Positions 45,429 to 54,324 of a stretch of DNA of 64,000 nt are shown here, piece after piece. Source of the stretch: Streptomyces bicolor (GTDB taxonomy: Bacteria; Actinomycetota; Actinomycetes; Streptomycetales; Streptomycetaceae); assembly GCF_000719285.1 (NCBI RefSeq), contig NZ_JOFS01000017.1:62001-126000 (forward strand), read 5' to 3'. Position 1 is the stretch's first letter; each line of letters begins with the position of its first letter. The notes below the pieces were generated by a model. The model was not told the origin of the DNA, did not search any database, and saw only the letters and a program-made list of their open reading frames with translations. The position numbers and the translations under genes were made by a program.

Positions 45429-45476
45429 CTACGCGGTGATGTCCTACGCCGCGATGTCGTGCTACGCGGTGACGTC
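45429..45476. repeat. Triplicated stop-codon segment of the ABC permease gene
   Basis: Three 15-bp units at 45429-45443, 45444-45458 and 45462-45476. On the minus strand each encodes Asp-Ile/Val-Thr/Ala-Ala followed by TAG, all in the permease frame. Confidence 0.85.
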
Positions 45477-46373
45477 CTTCGCCGTGATCCGCGCCCACGC
45501 CGCCGAACCGAACACCGCCGCGTACAGGGCCTGGATGCCGAGGTTCTTGACCAGTTCGTCCCAGTACACGGGTTCGCGCATGAGGTCGGCGAAGGACAGC
45601 CAGTAGTGGGAGAAGAAGTACGGCTGTATCGCGTGGAGTTGGGGTATCTGGTCGAGGATCTGGACCGTGATCAGCAGGCCGACCGTCGTCGCCATCGCGG
45701 CGATGCCGCTGTTGGTCAGCGTCGACACGAACAGGCCGAGCGCCGCCACGCCTATGAGTGACGCGGCGACGACCAGGGCGATCAACAGGGCTCTGCCCAG
45801 CCCTTCGGCGAAACTGATCCGGGTACCGGAGATGGTCGTCAGGTCGCCGAGTGGGAAGAGCAGTGCCCCGACCGTGAGCGCCGAGATCGCGACCACGAGT
45901 GTGGCCACCAGGCAGAAGGCCATCGTGGTCGCGTACTTGGTGAGCAGCAGGCGGGTGCGGCCGGCGGGGGCGACCAGGAGGTAGCGGAGGGTGCCCGCGT
46001 TCGCCTCGCCCGCTATCGCGTCACCCGCGATGACGCCGATTGCCATCGGCAGGAAGAACGGGAGCGTCGCGGCCAGGGCGGTGAAGACCAGGAACAGGCC
46101 GTTGTTGGTGATCTGGGAGATGAACGCCGGGCCGCCACCGCCACCGCCCTGCGGGCCACCGCCTCCCGCCGACGAACCGTCGCCGGTCTCGATCTTCACG
46201 GCGATGCCGACCAGGATCGGCACGGCGGCCAGGACACCGAGCAGCGCGAGCGTGCGCCAGCGGCGGAAGGTGGTGATCAGTTCGCTGCGGAGGAGGCCGA
46301 ATGTCCACAAGGGACTGACCTTTCGGGCGCCGGCGATCTCGCCACCCCGCTGGATGACCTCAGCCCGCGACAT
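45462..46373 (-). CDS. ABC exporter permease (ABC-2 type)
   Basis: Membrane protein of 303 residues with six predicted helices: one near residue 45, a second at the FFLPMAIGVIAGDAIAGEANAGTLRYLLVAPAGRTRLLLTKY block, which carries the ABC-2 coupling-loop signature, and further helices to the end. Residues about 69-86 are a Gly-rich external loop. It overlaps the ATPase gene by 14 nt, so the pair forms a two-gene exporter. Substrate unknown; such pairs often export lipids or peptides or confer drug resistance. Confidence 0.88.
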   Translation of the reverse strand: MSRAEVIQRGGEIAGARKVSPLWTFGLLRSELITTFRRWRTLALLGVLAAVPILVGIAVKIETGDGSSAGGGGPQGGGGGGPAFISQITNNGLFLVFTALAATLPFFLPMAIGVIAGDAIAGEANAGTLRYLLVAPAGRTRLLLTKYATTMAFCLVATLVVAISALTVGALLFPLGDLTTISGTRISFAEGLGRALLIALVVAASLIGVAALGLFVSTLTNSGIAAMATTVGLLITVQILDQIPQLHAIQPYFFSHYWLSFADLMREPVYWDELVKNLGIQALYAAVFGSAAWARITAKDVTA

Positions 46374-47379
46374 CGAACCCCTCCCCCGTGAGCGCCACGA
46401 ACGCGTCCTCCAGTGAGGCCCGTTCCACGCCGAAACCGCGGACCCTGACCCCGGCGGTGACCAACGCCGCGTTGAGATCGGCGAGATCACGATCGGGAGG
46501 TTCGGCGGTCACCCGGTCCTCGGTGATGACGACGTCTCCGGCGCCCTGCTCCTTCAGTACCCGGGCCGCGTCCGAGGTGTCGGGCGTGGTCACGACCAGC
46601 CGGCCGCGTGCCCCGGCCGCCAGCTCCGCCACCGCGCCCTGGGTGATCAGCCGCCCCTGGGCCATCACCGCCGCGTGGGTGCACACCTGCTCGATCTCGT
46701 CGAGGAGATGGGAGGAGAGGAAGACGGTCGTGCCGTCGGACGCCAACTCCCGGACCAGCGAACGGATCTCGCGCATGCCCTGCGGGTCGAGGCCGTTGGT
46801 CGGCTCGTCCAGGACGAGGAGCCTGCGCGGCTGGAGCAGCGCGGCCGCGAGTCCCAGCCGCTGCTTCATGCCGAGCGAGTACGCCTTCGCCTTCTTGCCG
46901 GCGGCGGCCGTCAGGCCAACCCGGTCCAGCGCGGCCGCGACGCGGTGGCGCCGGGTACGCGGATCGGCGGTCGGGTCGGCGGCGTCGTAGCGGAGGAGAT
47001 TGTCGCGGCCGGAGAGGAAGCCGTACAGGGCGGGCCCCTCGATGAGCGCGCCGACGTGCGGCAGTACGGCGCGCGCGGCCCGGGGCATGGGCTGCCGGAG
47101 CACGCGCGCGGTACCGGAGGTGGGCTCGATCAGGCCCATCAGCATGCGGATGGTGGTGGTCTTGCCCGAGCCGTTTGGCCCGAGGAAGCCGAAGACGCTG
47201 CCCGCCGGGACGGTCAGATCGAGACCGTCCACGGCGAGCTGTCCGCCGCGGTAGCGCTTGGTGAGCGCGCGGGTGGCGATCACCGTGCCGACGTCGTCGA
47301 CCGGGTCGACCTGATCGAGCCGGTCGACCTGGTCCGCGTGATCGACCTCGTCGGTGTCCGCGGCGGACAGCTCCTCCAT
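46360..47379 (-). CDS. ABC exporter ATP-binding protein
   Basis: Protein of 339 residues. Walker A GPNGSGKTTTIRML, signature YSLGMKQRLGLAAALLQ, Walker B LLVLDEPTNGLDP and switch His in SSHLLDEIEQVCTHAAVM are all intact. A C-terminal domain (about 250-339) of the type seen in ABC-2 drug exporters follows. The N-terminal 30 residues are Asp/Val/Gln-rich repeats (DEVDHADQVDRLDQVDPVDD), unusual for the family. It pairs with the downstream permease. Confidence 0.92.
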   Translation of the reverse strand: MEELSAADTDEVDHADQVDRLDQVDPVDDVGTVIATRALTKRYRGGQLAVDGLDLTVPAGSVFGFLGPNGSGKTTTIRMLMGLIEPTSGTARVLRQPMPRAARAVLPHVGALIEGPALYGFLSGRDNLLRYDAADPTADPRTRRHRVAAALDRVGLTAAAGKKAKAYSLGMKQRLGLAAALLQPRRLLVLDEPTNGLDPQGMREIRSLVRELASDGTTVFLSSHLLDEIEQVCTHAAVMAQGRLITQGAVAELAAGARGRLVVTTPDTSDAARVLKEQGAGDVVITEDRVTAEPPDRDLADLNAALVTAGVRVRGFGVERASLEDAFVALTGEGFDVAG

Positions 47380-47431
47380 AGGCTCCTCAGGCTCCTCGGC
47401 TAATGGTGCTGGTACGGCGGTCGGGGCCGGT

Positions 47432-48709
47432 TCACTTGGCCGACTCGGCCGCCTTCACGAGCGCGTCCTTGTCGACCGCGCCCACATAGACCTTGCCGTC
47501 GTCCGTGATCAGGGCGTTGATCAGGCGGGTCTTGAAGACCGTGCCCGAGCCGAACTTGCCGGTGACCTTGTCGCCCAGCGAGTCGAGGAAGCCGCCCATG
47601 TCGCCGCCGACCTCGGCGCCGGAGGGGACGCCCTCGCCGCCGGTGTCGAAGACGGCCACGGAGTTCCAGCCCTCGCCGATGACCTCGGGGCCGCCCTCGG
47701 GCGCCTTGCCCTGCTCGCCCTCGCCCTTCGGACCGCCGAACTCCTTCTCGAACTCCTTGCGCAGCTCGTCCTCGGACTTCGCGCCGCCGTGCTCCGGGGC
47801 CGCGCCGTCCAGCTCACCCTCCTCGGTGACCTTCGCACCCTTGGGCGGGGTGAAGTCGAAGGTGGAGGCGGCCGGCTTGGCGAAGCTGACCTGGGTGAAG
47901 CCCGCGTCGATCACGGCCGCGCCGCCACTTGACGGGGTCAGCGTGAACTTCAGCGGCATGCCGGTCTTGGCGTCCACGGCGACGGTGATCGCGCCGACCG
48001 TGGTCCCGGACTGCTTCGGCTTGATGAGCAGCCGGTACGCGTCCCGACCCGCGACCTGCGCGGTGCCGTCGACGGTGACGGACGTGGTGTCGTCGACCGC
48101 CTTGAGGGCTTCCTCGGTGAGCTCCTTGGGAGTGGCCGGTACCTCTTCGGTCCTGCCCTTGCCCTTCTCGCCCTGGGATTCCTCGGCGGTGCCGTGGAAC
48201 ACCTCGTTCGACGCGCTGTCGTAGCCCCAGATGTCCTTGCCGTTGTGGATGAGGCTGTACTCGGCGGCGTCCTCCAGCAGGGAGAGCTTCTGCCGGTCCG
48301 GGCCGTCGGCGGCGACGCGCAGCGTGTGCGTGCCGGACGCGAGCTCGGTGAGCTTGGCCGAGGGGTCGGCGGAGGACCCGTCACCCGATCCCGAGCCCAT
48401 GGCGCCGGAGGTGAGGCTCGACTCCAGGCCACCGAGGTCGGGCAGGCCCAGATCGGTGGTGATCTTGAAGGTGCCGGACAGCTGCTGCACGTCCGACTGG
48501 GCGATCTTCTCGATGAGTTGCTGCGCGGTGATCTCCGGCAGGTCCGGGTCGCCGGAGTCGGCGATCGCCGGGACGAGCCCGATGGTCGCCGCCGCGACTC
48601 CCACGACCGTGACCGGGACGACATACCGCGCGGCCTTGCGCCGTCGCGCCGCGCGCAGGTCCTCGCCCTCCCCGGCGGTCGTACTGTCGTCGGATGCGTA
48701 CGGTGCCAT
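47432..48709 (-). CDS. LolA/RseB-like secreted or membrane-anchored protein
   Basis: Protein of 425 residues. After a hydrophilic N-terminus a single membrane helix (YVVPVTVVGVAAATIGLVPAIA) anchors or exports it. The outer part begins ITAQQLIEKIAQSDVQQLSGTFKITTDLGLPD and contains TLRVAADGPDRQKLSLL and LLIKPKQSGTTVGAITVAVDAKTGMPLKFTLTP, the half-barrel pattern of LolA/RseB and DUF2092 proteins. A Gly/Glu-rich linker lies near residue 320. It precedes the ABC exporter by 52 nt, so a coupled envelope function is possible. Start at 48709; 48742 is an alternative. Confidence 0.75.
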   Translation of the reverse strand: MAPYASDDSTTAGEGEDLRAARRRKAARYVVPVTVVGVAAATIGLVPAIADSGDPDLPEITAQQLIEKIAQSDVQQLSGTFKITTDLGLPDLGGLESSLTSGAMGSGSGDGSSADPSAKLTELASGTHTLRVAADGPDRQKLSLLEDAAEYSLIHNGKDIWGYDSASNEVFHGTAEESQGEKGKGRTEEVPATPKELTEEALKAVDDTTSVTVDGTAQVAGRDAYRLLIKPKQSGTTVGAITVAVDAKTGMPLKFTLTPSSGGAAVIDAGFTQVSFAKPAASTFDFTPPKGAKVTEEGELDGAAPEHGGAKSEDELRKEFEKEFGGPKGEGEQGKAPEGGPEVIGEGWNSVAVFDTGGEGVPSGAEVGGDMGGFLDSLGDKVTGKFGSGTVFKTRLINALITDDGKVYVGAVDKDALVKAAESAK

Positions 48710-48922
48710 GTGTGCCTTACCTCCGTCGTCGGCGGCGGCCATCCGTCTCGTTTCCTCGCCCGCGAGTCTCTCGACCCCGCACTCGTCCACCCCTGAGCCG
48801 CCATTCTCACCCGAATCGGTGAGGAGTGGTGATTTCCGTGGTTTCCATCTGACCAAATCCGCCACGGAGATTCGTCAACCTTCGGAGCCAACTCGGCGTA
48901 CACCTGGGGTATGACACACGGA

Positions 48923-48968
48923 GGCGGCGCCTCCCCCGACCCGTAGGGGTTGGGGGGAAGACGCCGCC
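48923..48968 (-). terminator. Terminator of the CHRD-protein gene
   Basis: A long GC-rich hairpin: GGCGGCG (48923-48929) pairs with CGCCGCC (48962-48968), and an inner C-run pairs with a G-run with small bulges around a GTAG loop. It lies 16 nt past the stop codon at 48985. Confidence 0.7.
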
Positions 48969-48984
48969 GTTCGCCGCCGCGCTG

Positions 48985-50001
48985 TCAGCCGTTGATGAAC
49001 ACGTAGTCGGCCTGGTACGGCACGCCGACGATGTCGCCGGGCGTGCAGGAGCCGGCCGGTGCCACGCCGCCGACGGTGTTCAGCCGCAGGATCTCGGCGG
49101 TGCCGGCGAGGAGGCCGTGGTGCTTGCCGGACTGAGTGGCCTTCAGGTCGAGCTCGGGGATGTTCTTGGCGCCGTTCGGGGTCCTGGAGATGACGGACCC
49201 GGTCACCGCGCTGCCGTCCCGCGCTATCCACTGCGGTGTACCGGAGTTGGGCGCGACGAAGGAGTGGGCGATACGACCGCCCAGTACGGCGCTGACGTCC
49301 CGCTGGGCGAAGGCGTACCCGCCGCCGTCGACGGGCTTGCACTCGTAGATCTGCTTGCCCTTGATGACGGATGCCTGGAAGTTGTCGAGCGCGTCGCGGA
49401 AGTCGAACTCGGCGACGGTGACCTTGTGGAGCTGACCCCGTACGGCGCCGCCCGGGAACTCGGCCGTGTGGAGGTTGGCGTAGAACGAACTCGGGTCGGA
49501 CTTGAGGGCGTTGAGGAGAGCGGCGTCCTTCACCGTGACGGCTCCCGTGACGCTGCGCCCCTCGCCCTTGCCGAGAAGGCCGCCGAAGTCGACCTTGATG
49601 CCGCCGTTGGTGCCCTTGGCGCCCTGGTGGATGTGGAGGGCGGTCGGCTTGCCGGTGCCGCGCCAGGTGACGGCGACGGACACCTTGTCGCCCTTGACCT
49701 TCACGAACTGCAGGGCGGCACCGTCCTTGTCCCCGACGGCGGGCCCACCCGGGACGGGCACCTCGTTGGCCCCACGAAGACCGGCGGCGAGGACGGTTCC
49801 CCCGGGGCCGCCACCGGCGATCCCGCTCTGACTGACGATCCCCTGCGCGTCGCCTCCGGCGTGGCCCGCGTGGTCAGCGCGGTCACCTCCGGCGGCGAAG
49901 GCGGGAATCACCGCGGCGGCCACACCACCGACGGCGGCCACCGCGACAGCGGTGACGATCAGGCTCTTACGGCGCTTCGAGAACGTCGCGTTCATGCCCA
50001 T
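48985..50001 (-). CDS. Secreted CHRD-domain protein with DUF3455-like C-terminus
   Basis: Protein of 338 residues. A signal peptide with basic start (SKRRKSLIVTAVAVAAVGGVAAAVIPAFA) ends near residue 37. Residues about 68-190 form a CHRD domain (GTVLAAGLRGANEVPVPGG, then TALHIHQGAKGTNGG, then NLHTAEFPGGAVRGQL). The rest resembles DUF3455 (ASVIKGKQIYECKPVDGGGYAFAQRDV, then GTPQWIARDGSAVTGSV). CHRD domains occur in extracellular structural proteins; biochemical role not established. The ATG at 50001 has GGGGAGA 10 nt upstream; 49995 is the alternative. Confidence 0.85.
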   Translation of the reverse strand: MGMNATFSKRRKSLIVTAVAVAAVGGVAAAVIPAFAAGGDRADHAGHAGGDAQGIVSQSGIAGGGPGGTVLAAGLRGANEVPVPGGPAVGDKDGAALQFVKVKGDKVSVAVTWRGTGKPTALHIHQGAKGTNGGIKVDFGGLLGKGEGRSVTGAVTVKDAALLNALKSDPSSFYANLHTAEFPGGAVRGQLHKVTVAEFDFRDALDNFQASVIKGKQIYECKPVDGGGYAFAQRDVSAVLGGRIAHSFVAPNSGTPQWIARDGSAVTGSVISRTPNGAKNIPELDLKATQSGKHHGLLAGTAEILRLNTVGGVAPAGSCTPGDIVGVPYQADYVFING

Positions 50002-50139
50002 GATGTTGTTGTCTCCCCGTATTGACGCTGACGCCCCCTGCGTCAGCTTCTGGGCATTCATACGGAGGCGATCTTAGTTTGGACTCAGTCCAGCTTTGTG
50101 ACGTGCGTCACGCACTCTCAACCGGTCCGGCGGATGAGG

Positions 50140-50260
50140 ACGAGGCCCGTTCAGGGTCGACGGGGGTCCAGGGGGCAGAGCCCCCTGGCGGGGCAGAAAG
50201 GGCGGGGCCCCTTCAGGATGGGACGGGTAGGGGCGGCGGGAGCGAACGGGGGGCGAACCC
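50140..50260. repeat. Dispersed streptomycete GC-rich repeat
   Basis: Contains the hairpin CCAGGGGG-CAGAG-CCCCCTGG (50168-50188) and GGCGGGGCCCCTTCAGGATGGGAC-like sequence. From memory this is a frequent intergenic repeat in the genus. It may terminate the polyprenyl synthase transcript from the minus strand. Confidence 0.55.
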
Positions 50261-51271
50261 CTACCCGGCCCGATGCACAACGGCGTCGCACAACTCCATC
50301 AACGCGGCCTTGGCATCAATGTCCGGCAACGGCGCCAACGCAGCCCGCGCATCCTCCGCATACCGAACCGTGTCCCGCCGAGCCTGCTCCAACGCCGGAT
50401 GCACCCGCAGCGCGGCCAACGCCTCCGCATGCCGCGCATCGTCACTCAGATCGGAGTCCAGCAACTCGCACAGCGCGACATCCTCCGCCAGCCCCAACCG
50501 CTCGGCCCGCTCCCGCAACCGCAGCACGGGCAGCGTGGGAATCCCCTCCCGGAGATCCGTCCCCGGCGTCTTCCCGGACTCGTGCGAGTCACTCGCGATG
50601 TCCAGCACGTCATCCGCCAGCTGGAAGGCGACCCCCAGCCGCTCCCCGTACTGGGTCAGCACATCGACCACCGTCTCGTCGGCGCCCGACATCATCGCCC
50701 CGAACCGGCACGACACCGCCACCAGCGACCCGGTCTTCCCGCCGAGCACATCCAGGTAGTGCTCGACAGGGTCCCGCCCGTCCTGCGGCCCGGCCGTCTC
50801 CAGGATCTGTCCGGTGACCAGCCGCTCGAACGCCTCGGCCTGCACCCGCACCGCCTCGGGCCCCAGGTCGGCGAGGATGTGCGAAGCCCGCGCGAACAGA
50901 AAGTCCCCGGTCAGTACGGCGACCGAGTTCCCCCAGCGGGTGTTCGCGCTCTCGACGCCACGCCGTACGGCCGCCTCGTCCATCACGTCGTCGTGGTACA
51001 GCGTCGCCAGATGGGTCAGCTCCACCACCACCGCCGACGGCACGACACCCGGCGCATACGGGTCCCCGAACCGGGCAGCGAGCATCACAAGCAGCGGCCG
51101 GAACCGCTTTCCACCCGCTCGCACCAGATGCTGGGCGGCCTCGGTGATGAAGGGGACCTCACTCTTGGTGGCTTCGAGCAATCCCTCCTCGACAGCCGCC
51201 AATCCGGCCTGGACATCGGCTTCCAGAGCCTGGTCCCGCACGCTCAGCCCGAACGGCCCGACGACGGTCAC
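50261..51271 (-). CDS. Long-chain polyprenyl diphosphate synthase
   Basis: trans-Isoprenyl synthase of 336 residues. First Asp-rich motif DDVMD at 94-98, second DDVLD at 220-224, with GGKRFRP near 53-59 and GKTGSL near 178. The residues just before the first motif (Ala89, Thr90) are small rather than aromatic, which favours a long product. The probable role is the menaquinone side chain, fitting two complex I loci nearby. The start is GTG at 51271. Confidence 0.92.
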   Translation of the reverse strand: MTVVGPFGLSVRDQALEADVQAGLAAVEEGLLEATKSEVPFITEAAQHLVRAGGKRFRPLLVMLAARFGDPYAPGVVPSAVVVELTHLATLYHDDVMDEAAVRRGVESANTRWGNSVAVLTGDFLFARASHILADLGPEAVRVQAEAFERLVTGQILETAGPQDGRDPVEHYLDVLGGKTGSLVAVSCRFGAMMSGADETVVDVLTQYGERLGVAFQLADDVLDIASDSHESGKTPGTDLREGIPTLPVLRLRERAERLGLAEDVALCELLDSDLSDDARHAEALAALRVHPALEQARRDTVRYAEDARAALAPLPDIDAKAALMELCDAVVHRAG

Positions 51272-51370
51272 GAGGGGTCTCCTGTCTGCTGGTGTCTTCT
51301 GGCGGTTACACGGTTTGTCGATAGGTCGCTGCCATCACTCAAGTCAGCGTATCCGGTCACGTTTCGATCA

Positions 51371-51407
51371 CCGATGCCGCCCACCCGTCCACCACGGGCG
51401 GTATCGG
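51371..51407. other. 12-bp hairpin in the intergenic region before the transporter remnant
   Basis: CCGATGCCGCCC (51371-51382) pairs with GGGCGGTATCGG (51396-51407) with one G-T pair and a 13-nt loop. The flanking 51321-51328 and 51455-51462 also form an inverted repeat (ATAGGTCG / CGACCTAT). Function unknown; this may be the old promoter region of the decayed transporter. Confidence 0.45.
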
Positions 51408-51529
51408 ATCACGACCGGTATGTTTTTGATCACCTGATACGGCCGGATATCTATCGACCTATAGGGAAGCAGCGGCCGGAGTCCCGAACCGAAGTGGACT
51501 TCGAGCCCGGCAGCGGGCCCCCGCCAGGC

Positions 51530-52708
51530 ATGTCTGCCGGAACCGCCGTCTCCGTCTCCGCCGCCTCCATCCCCGCCGCCTACGGCACCCTCGTCTACCT
51601 GGTCTCCGTCGCCGGCGGCCACTACGCCATGGCGGTGCCGACGGCCCTCATGACCTGGGTCGGCCTCGGCCTGATCAGCGCGGGCACGGGACTGCTCAAG
51701 CCCAGCGCCGCCACCGTGGTCGGCAAGCTCTACCGCACCGACGACGAACGCCGGGACGCCGACTTCGCGCTCTTCTCCATGGCGATCAACATCGGCGCCT
51801 TCGCCGGCCCGCTGGTCACCGGCTGGCTCGGCGACCACAAGGGCAGGCACCGGGGCTTCTCGGCGGCCGCGATCGGCATGACGTTCGGCCTGGCCCAGTA
51901 CGTCGTCGGCCGCCGGCACCTGGCCGGACGGAAGCACGCCGCCGAGTTCGCGCTCGCGCCTGACGCCATGCGCCGGGCGATCCATCTGATCGCCTCGGGC
52001 CTGGTCACCGCCACCGCGCTCGCCGTCCTCCTCGTCGCCGCCGGCCGGCTCACCATGGGCCGCTTCGTCGACCTGCTCACCCTCGTCTCGGTGATCGCCC
52101 CGGTCGCCTACTTCGCGGTCATGTTCGCCGGCCCCGGTGTGGCCCCGGAGGAGCGCGGCCGGCTGCGCCCGTACATCGTCCTCTTCCTTGCCTCGACGGC
52201 CTTCAACTCCGTCCTCTTCCAGGCGTACTCGACCATGATGCTGCCGGCCTCGACGAACGCCGAGAAGACGATCCTCGGCTTCGACTTCCCGGCGAGCTGG
52301 TACGCCTGCGCAGTCGGCGCCTTCGAGGTCGCCCTCGCCCCCGTCGTCGCCGCCCTGTGGGTCCGCATGGGGCACAGCCGGCCGCACGCGTCCGACAAGA
52401 TCGCGATCGGGGCCGTCCTCAGCGGACTCTCCTTCCTGCTGATGGCGCTGCCGACCGCCGGGCACTCCACCGACGACGACCTCATGTCCGTCTGGTGGAT
52501 CGTGGGTTCGCACCTGCTGCTCGGCCTCGGCGACATCCTTCTGGAGACCTCCGGCACGTCGGCCACGACGAACCAGACGGTGAAGCTCTACGACGACGTC
52601 TCCAAGCCCGCCTGCTTCGGCATCAACGGCGCGATCGCGGTATCCGCGGGGCCGGCCGTGATGGCCGCGGCACCCTGGCTGCGCCGCACGATGCACCCGG
52701 TGCACTGA
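51530..52708 (+). pseudogene. Remnant of a POT/PTR-family peptide transporter
   Basis: An open frame of 392 residues corresponds to the middle and C-terminus of a proton-dependent oligopeptide transporter. It shows GLGLISAGTGLLKPSAATVVGKLY, then the INIGAFAGPLVTGWLGDHKGRH segment and helices to the end. The first about 90 residues of the family, including the ExxERF motif and helices 1-2, are missing. The sequence before the ATG does not encode them. The late region (ATTNQTVKLYDDVSKPACFGIN) also departs from the family. The protein is very unlikely to transport; I call it a deletion remnant. Confidence 0.72.
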
Positions 52709-52727
52709 CACGACGGGGGACCCGCTC

Positions 52728-53865
52728 ATGCACATCCGTACGTCCTTCCCCTTCGAGGCGACTCACGAGGGCCTCCGGCTCCCGCTCCCGGACGGGGCCC
52801 TGCTGTACGCGCGCGTGTGGCGCCCGCTGACCGACGAGCCCGTACCGGCGCTCCTGGAATACCTGCCGTACCGCCTGGAACTGGCCGACGGGGTCGAGGC
52901 AGGGCCAGGCCCGCATCGGCACCACGCGTCGTCAACTGGCTGGCGGTGCAGCCCTGGTGTGACGGCAGGGTCGGCATGTTCGGCATCTCCTGGGGCGGCT
53001 TCAACTCCCTCCAGATCGCGGCTCTCGCGCCCGAGCCGCTCAAGGCGATCGTCACGGTCCGCTCCACGGACGATCGCTATGACAACGACGTGCACTACCT
53101 GGGAGGTTCCGTCCTCGCGGTCGACATGCACGCCGGGGCGGCGACGATGCTCGCCCTCGTCTCCCGGCCGCCGGATCCGCGGTACGTCGGCGAGGCCTGG
53201 CGCGACATGTGGCTGGGGCGCCTGGAGTCCGTCGACCCGTTCATCCACACGTGGCTGAACCACCAGACCCGCGACGACTACTGGCGCCACGATGAGGGCC
53301 CCCCGCGCGCGAGCGAGATTCGAGCGTGGGGAGTCTGCGAGGACTACGGCGCGATCGACGCCGCCGTCCTGGCGGTGGGCGGCTGGCACGACCCGTACCG
53401 CGACACGGTGCTGCGTCTGGTGGAGCACCTGCCCGCCGACCGGATACGCGGCCTGATCGGCCCCGGGTCACACCAGTACCCCGACCACGGCCTGCCCCCG
53501 GGCCCCCGATCGGCTTCCTCCAGGAGACGCCCGCGCTGGTGGGACCACTGGCTCAAGGGCAAGGACACGGGCGTCATGTCCGAGCCCCTGCTGCGCGCGT
53601 ACGTCAGCGACTCGCACCGCCCGGCCACGGCGTACGCCCTGCCCGGCCGCTGGGTGGGCGAGCCTGCCTGGCCCTCTCCCATGTGCGGCCGGTGACGTAC
53701 GCCCTCCAGGGCGCCCCCGTCCTCGTCCAGGCAACGCCGCCGATCTGCCGCCCGACCAGCGGGAGGAGGAACTTCTGCACCTCCCACGAGGTGATCTGCC
53801 CGGAGGGCGAAGAGGTACTTTTCCGCCGGACATGGGAGAAACGGACTCCACGGACAGCCGGTTAA
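52728..53865 (+). pseudogene. Decayed CocE/NonD-type (Xaa-Pro dipeptidyl-peptidase-like) hydrolase
   Basis: Homology continues through several frames. Frame 1 gives FEATHEGLRLPLPDGALLYARVWRP to LADGVE. Then 29 bp (52899-52927) interrupt, after which frame 2 resumes with VVNWLAVQPWCDGRVGMFGISWGGFNS, including the nucleophile motif GxSWGG. A local double shift occurs near 53505-53535. Another shift near 53685 moves the end (HVRPVTYALQGAPVLV) to a third frame, and NAADLPPDQREE appears in yet another. The oxyanion-region segment after YLPYR is also gone. Clearly inactive. Start ATG and GGGGGA ribosome site survive. Confidence 0.8.
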
Positions 53866-54110
53866 ACGCGAGTTGGACTCATTGCCCGATTTGCCGCTCT
53901 TGTGGACGCCAGTGAGTTGAGTCACGCACAAGCGGCCTCACGCCCGACCCGGCAGACCACGTCCCTCCTTGCGCCAAACGCAAGTTGAGGATTGGCAACC
54001 GCAAAGGATCAAGCACCCCATACGCACCAGACCATGGTCAACCGCACGACAAACGACCATGGCACTTGTTCCGGGCATGTGCTCTCGCATACGTTCCCGC
54101 TCGTCGGGCG
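53866..54110. promoter_or_regulatory. Promoter region upstream of the c-di-AMP riboswitch
   Basis: No gene is seen. It contains an 8-bp inverted repeat CCATGGTC/GACCATGG (54032-54039 and 54055-54062) with a 15-nt centre, 48 nt before the aptamer, which could be a protein-binding site. The aptamer promoter must lie here. Confidence 0.5.
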
Positions 54111-54308
54111 GACGCCGAATCCTGCCGCCGCCCGAGTCATCCACCCACGCACTCACACTCGCACGGCAGGAGCGGGGGACCCAGGTAAGTCGCCGCACCG
54201 GACGCCTTGATGGCGTACCGGCGCGGCTCGGGGTGAAGTCGCGCCGCCACCCGGCGGCACGGCCGGGCACCTCCCCGCCCGAACCCGACAGCTCACCTCG
54301 CAGGCGTC
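54111..54308 (+). ncRNA. Cyclic di-AMP riboswitch (ydaO/yuaA class)
   Basis: The conserved blocks occur in order: GCCGAATCCTGCC, then GGAGCGGGGGACCCAGGTAA, then CTCGGGGTGAAGTCGCGCC, then CCCGAACCCGACAGCTCACC, then TCGCAGGCGTC. The closing stem pairs GACGCC (54111-54116) with GGCGTC (54303-54308). The class turns off cell-wall hydrolase genes in actinobacteria when c-di-AMP is high. The ribosome-binding site of the LysM/SLT gene begins directly after the closing stem. Confidence 0.95.
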
Positions 54309-54324
54309 GGAGAGGAACAGCGCC

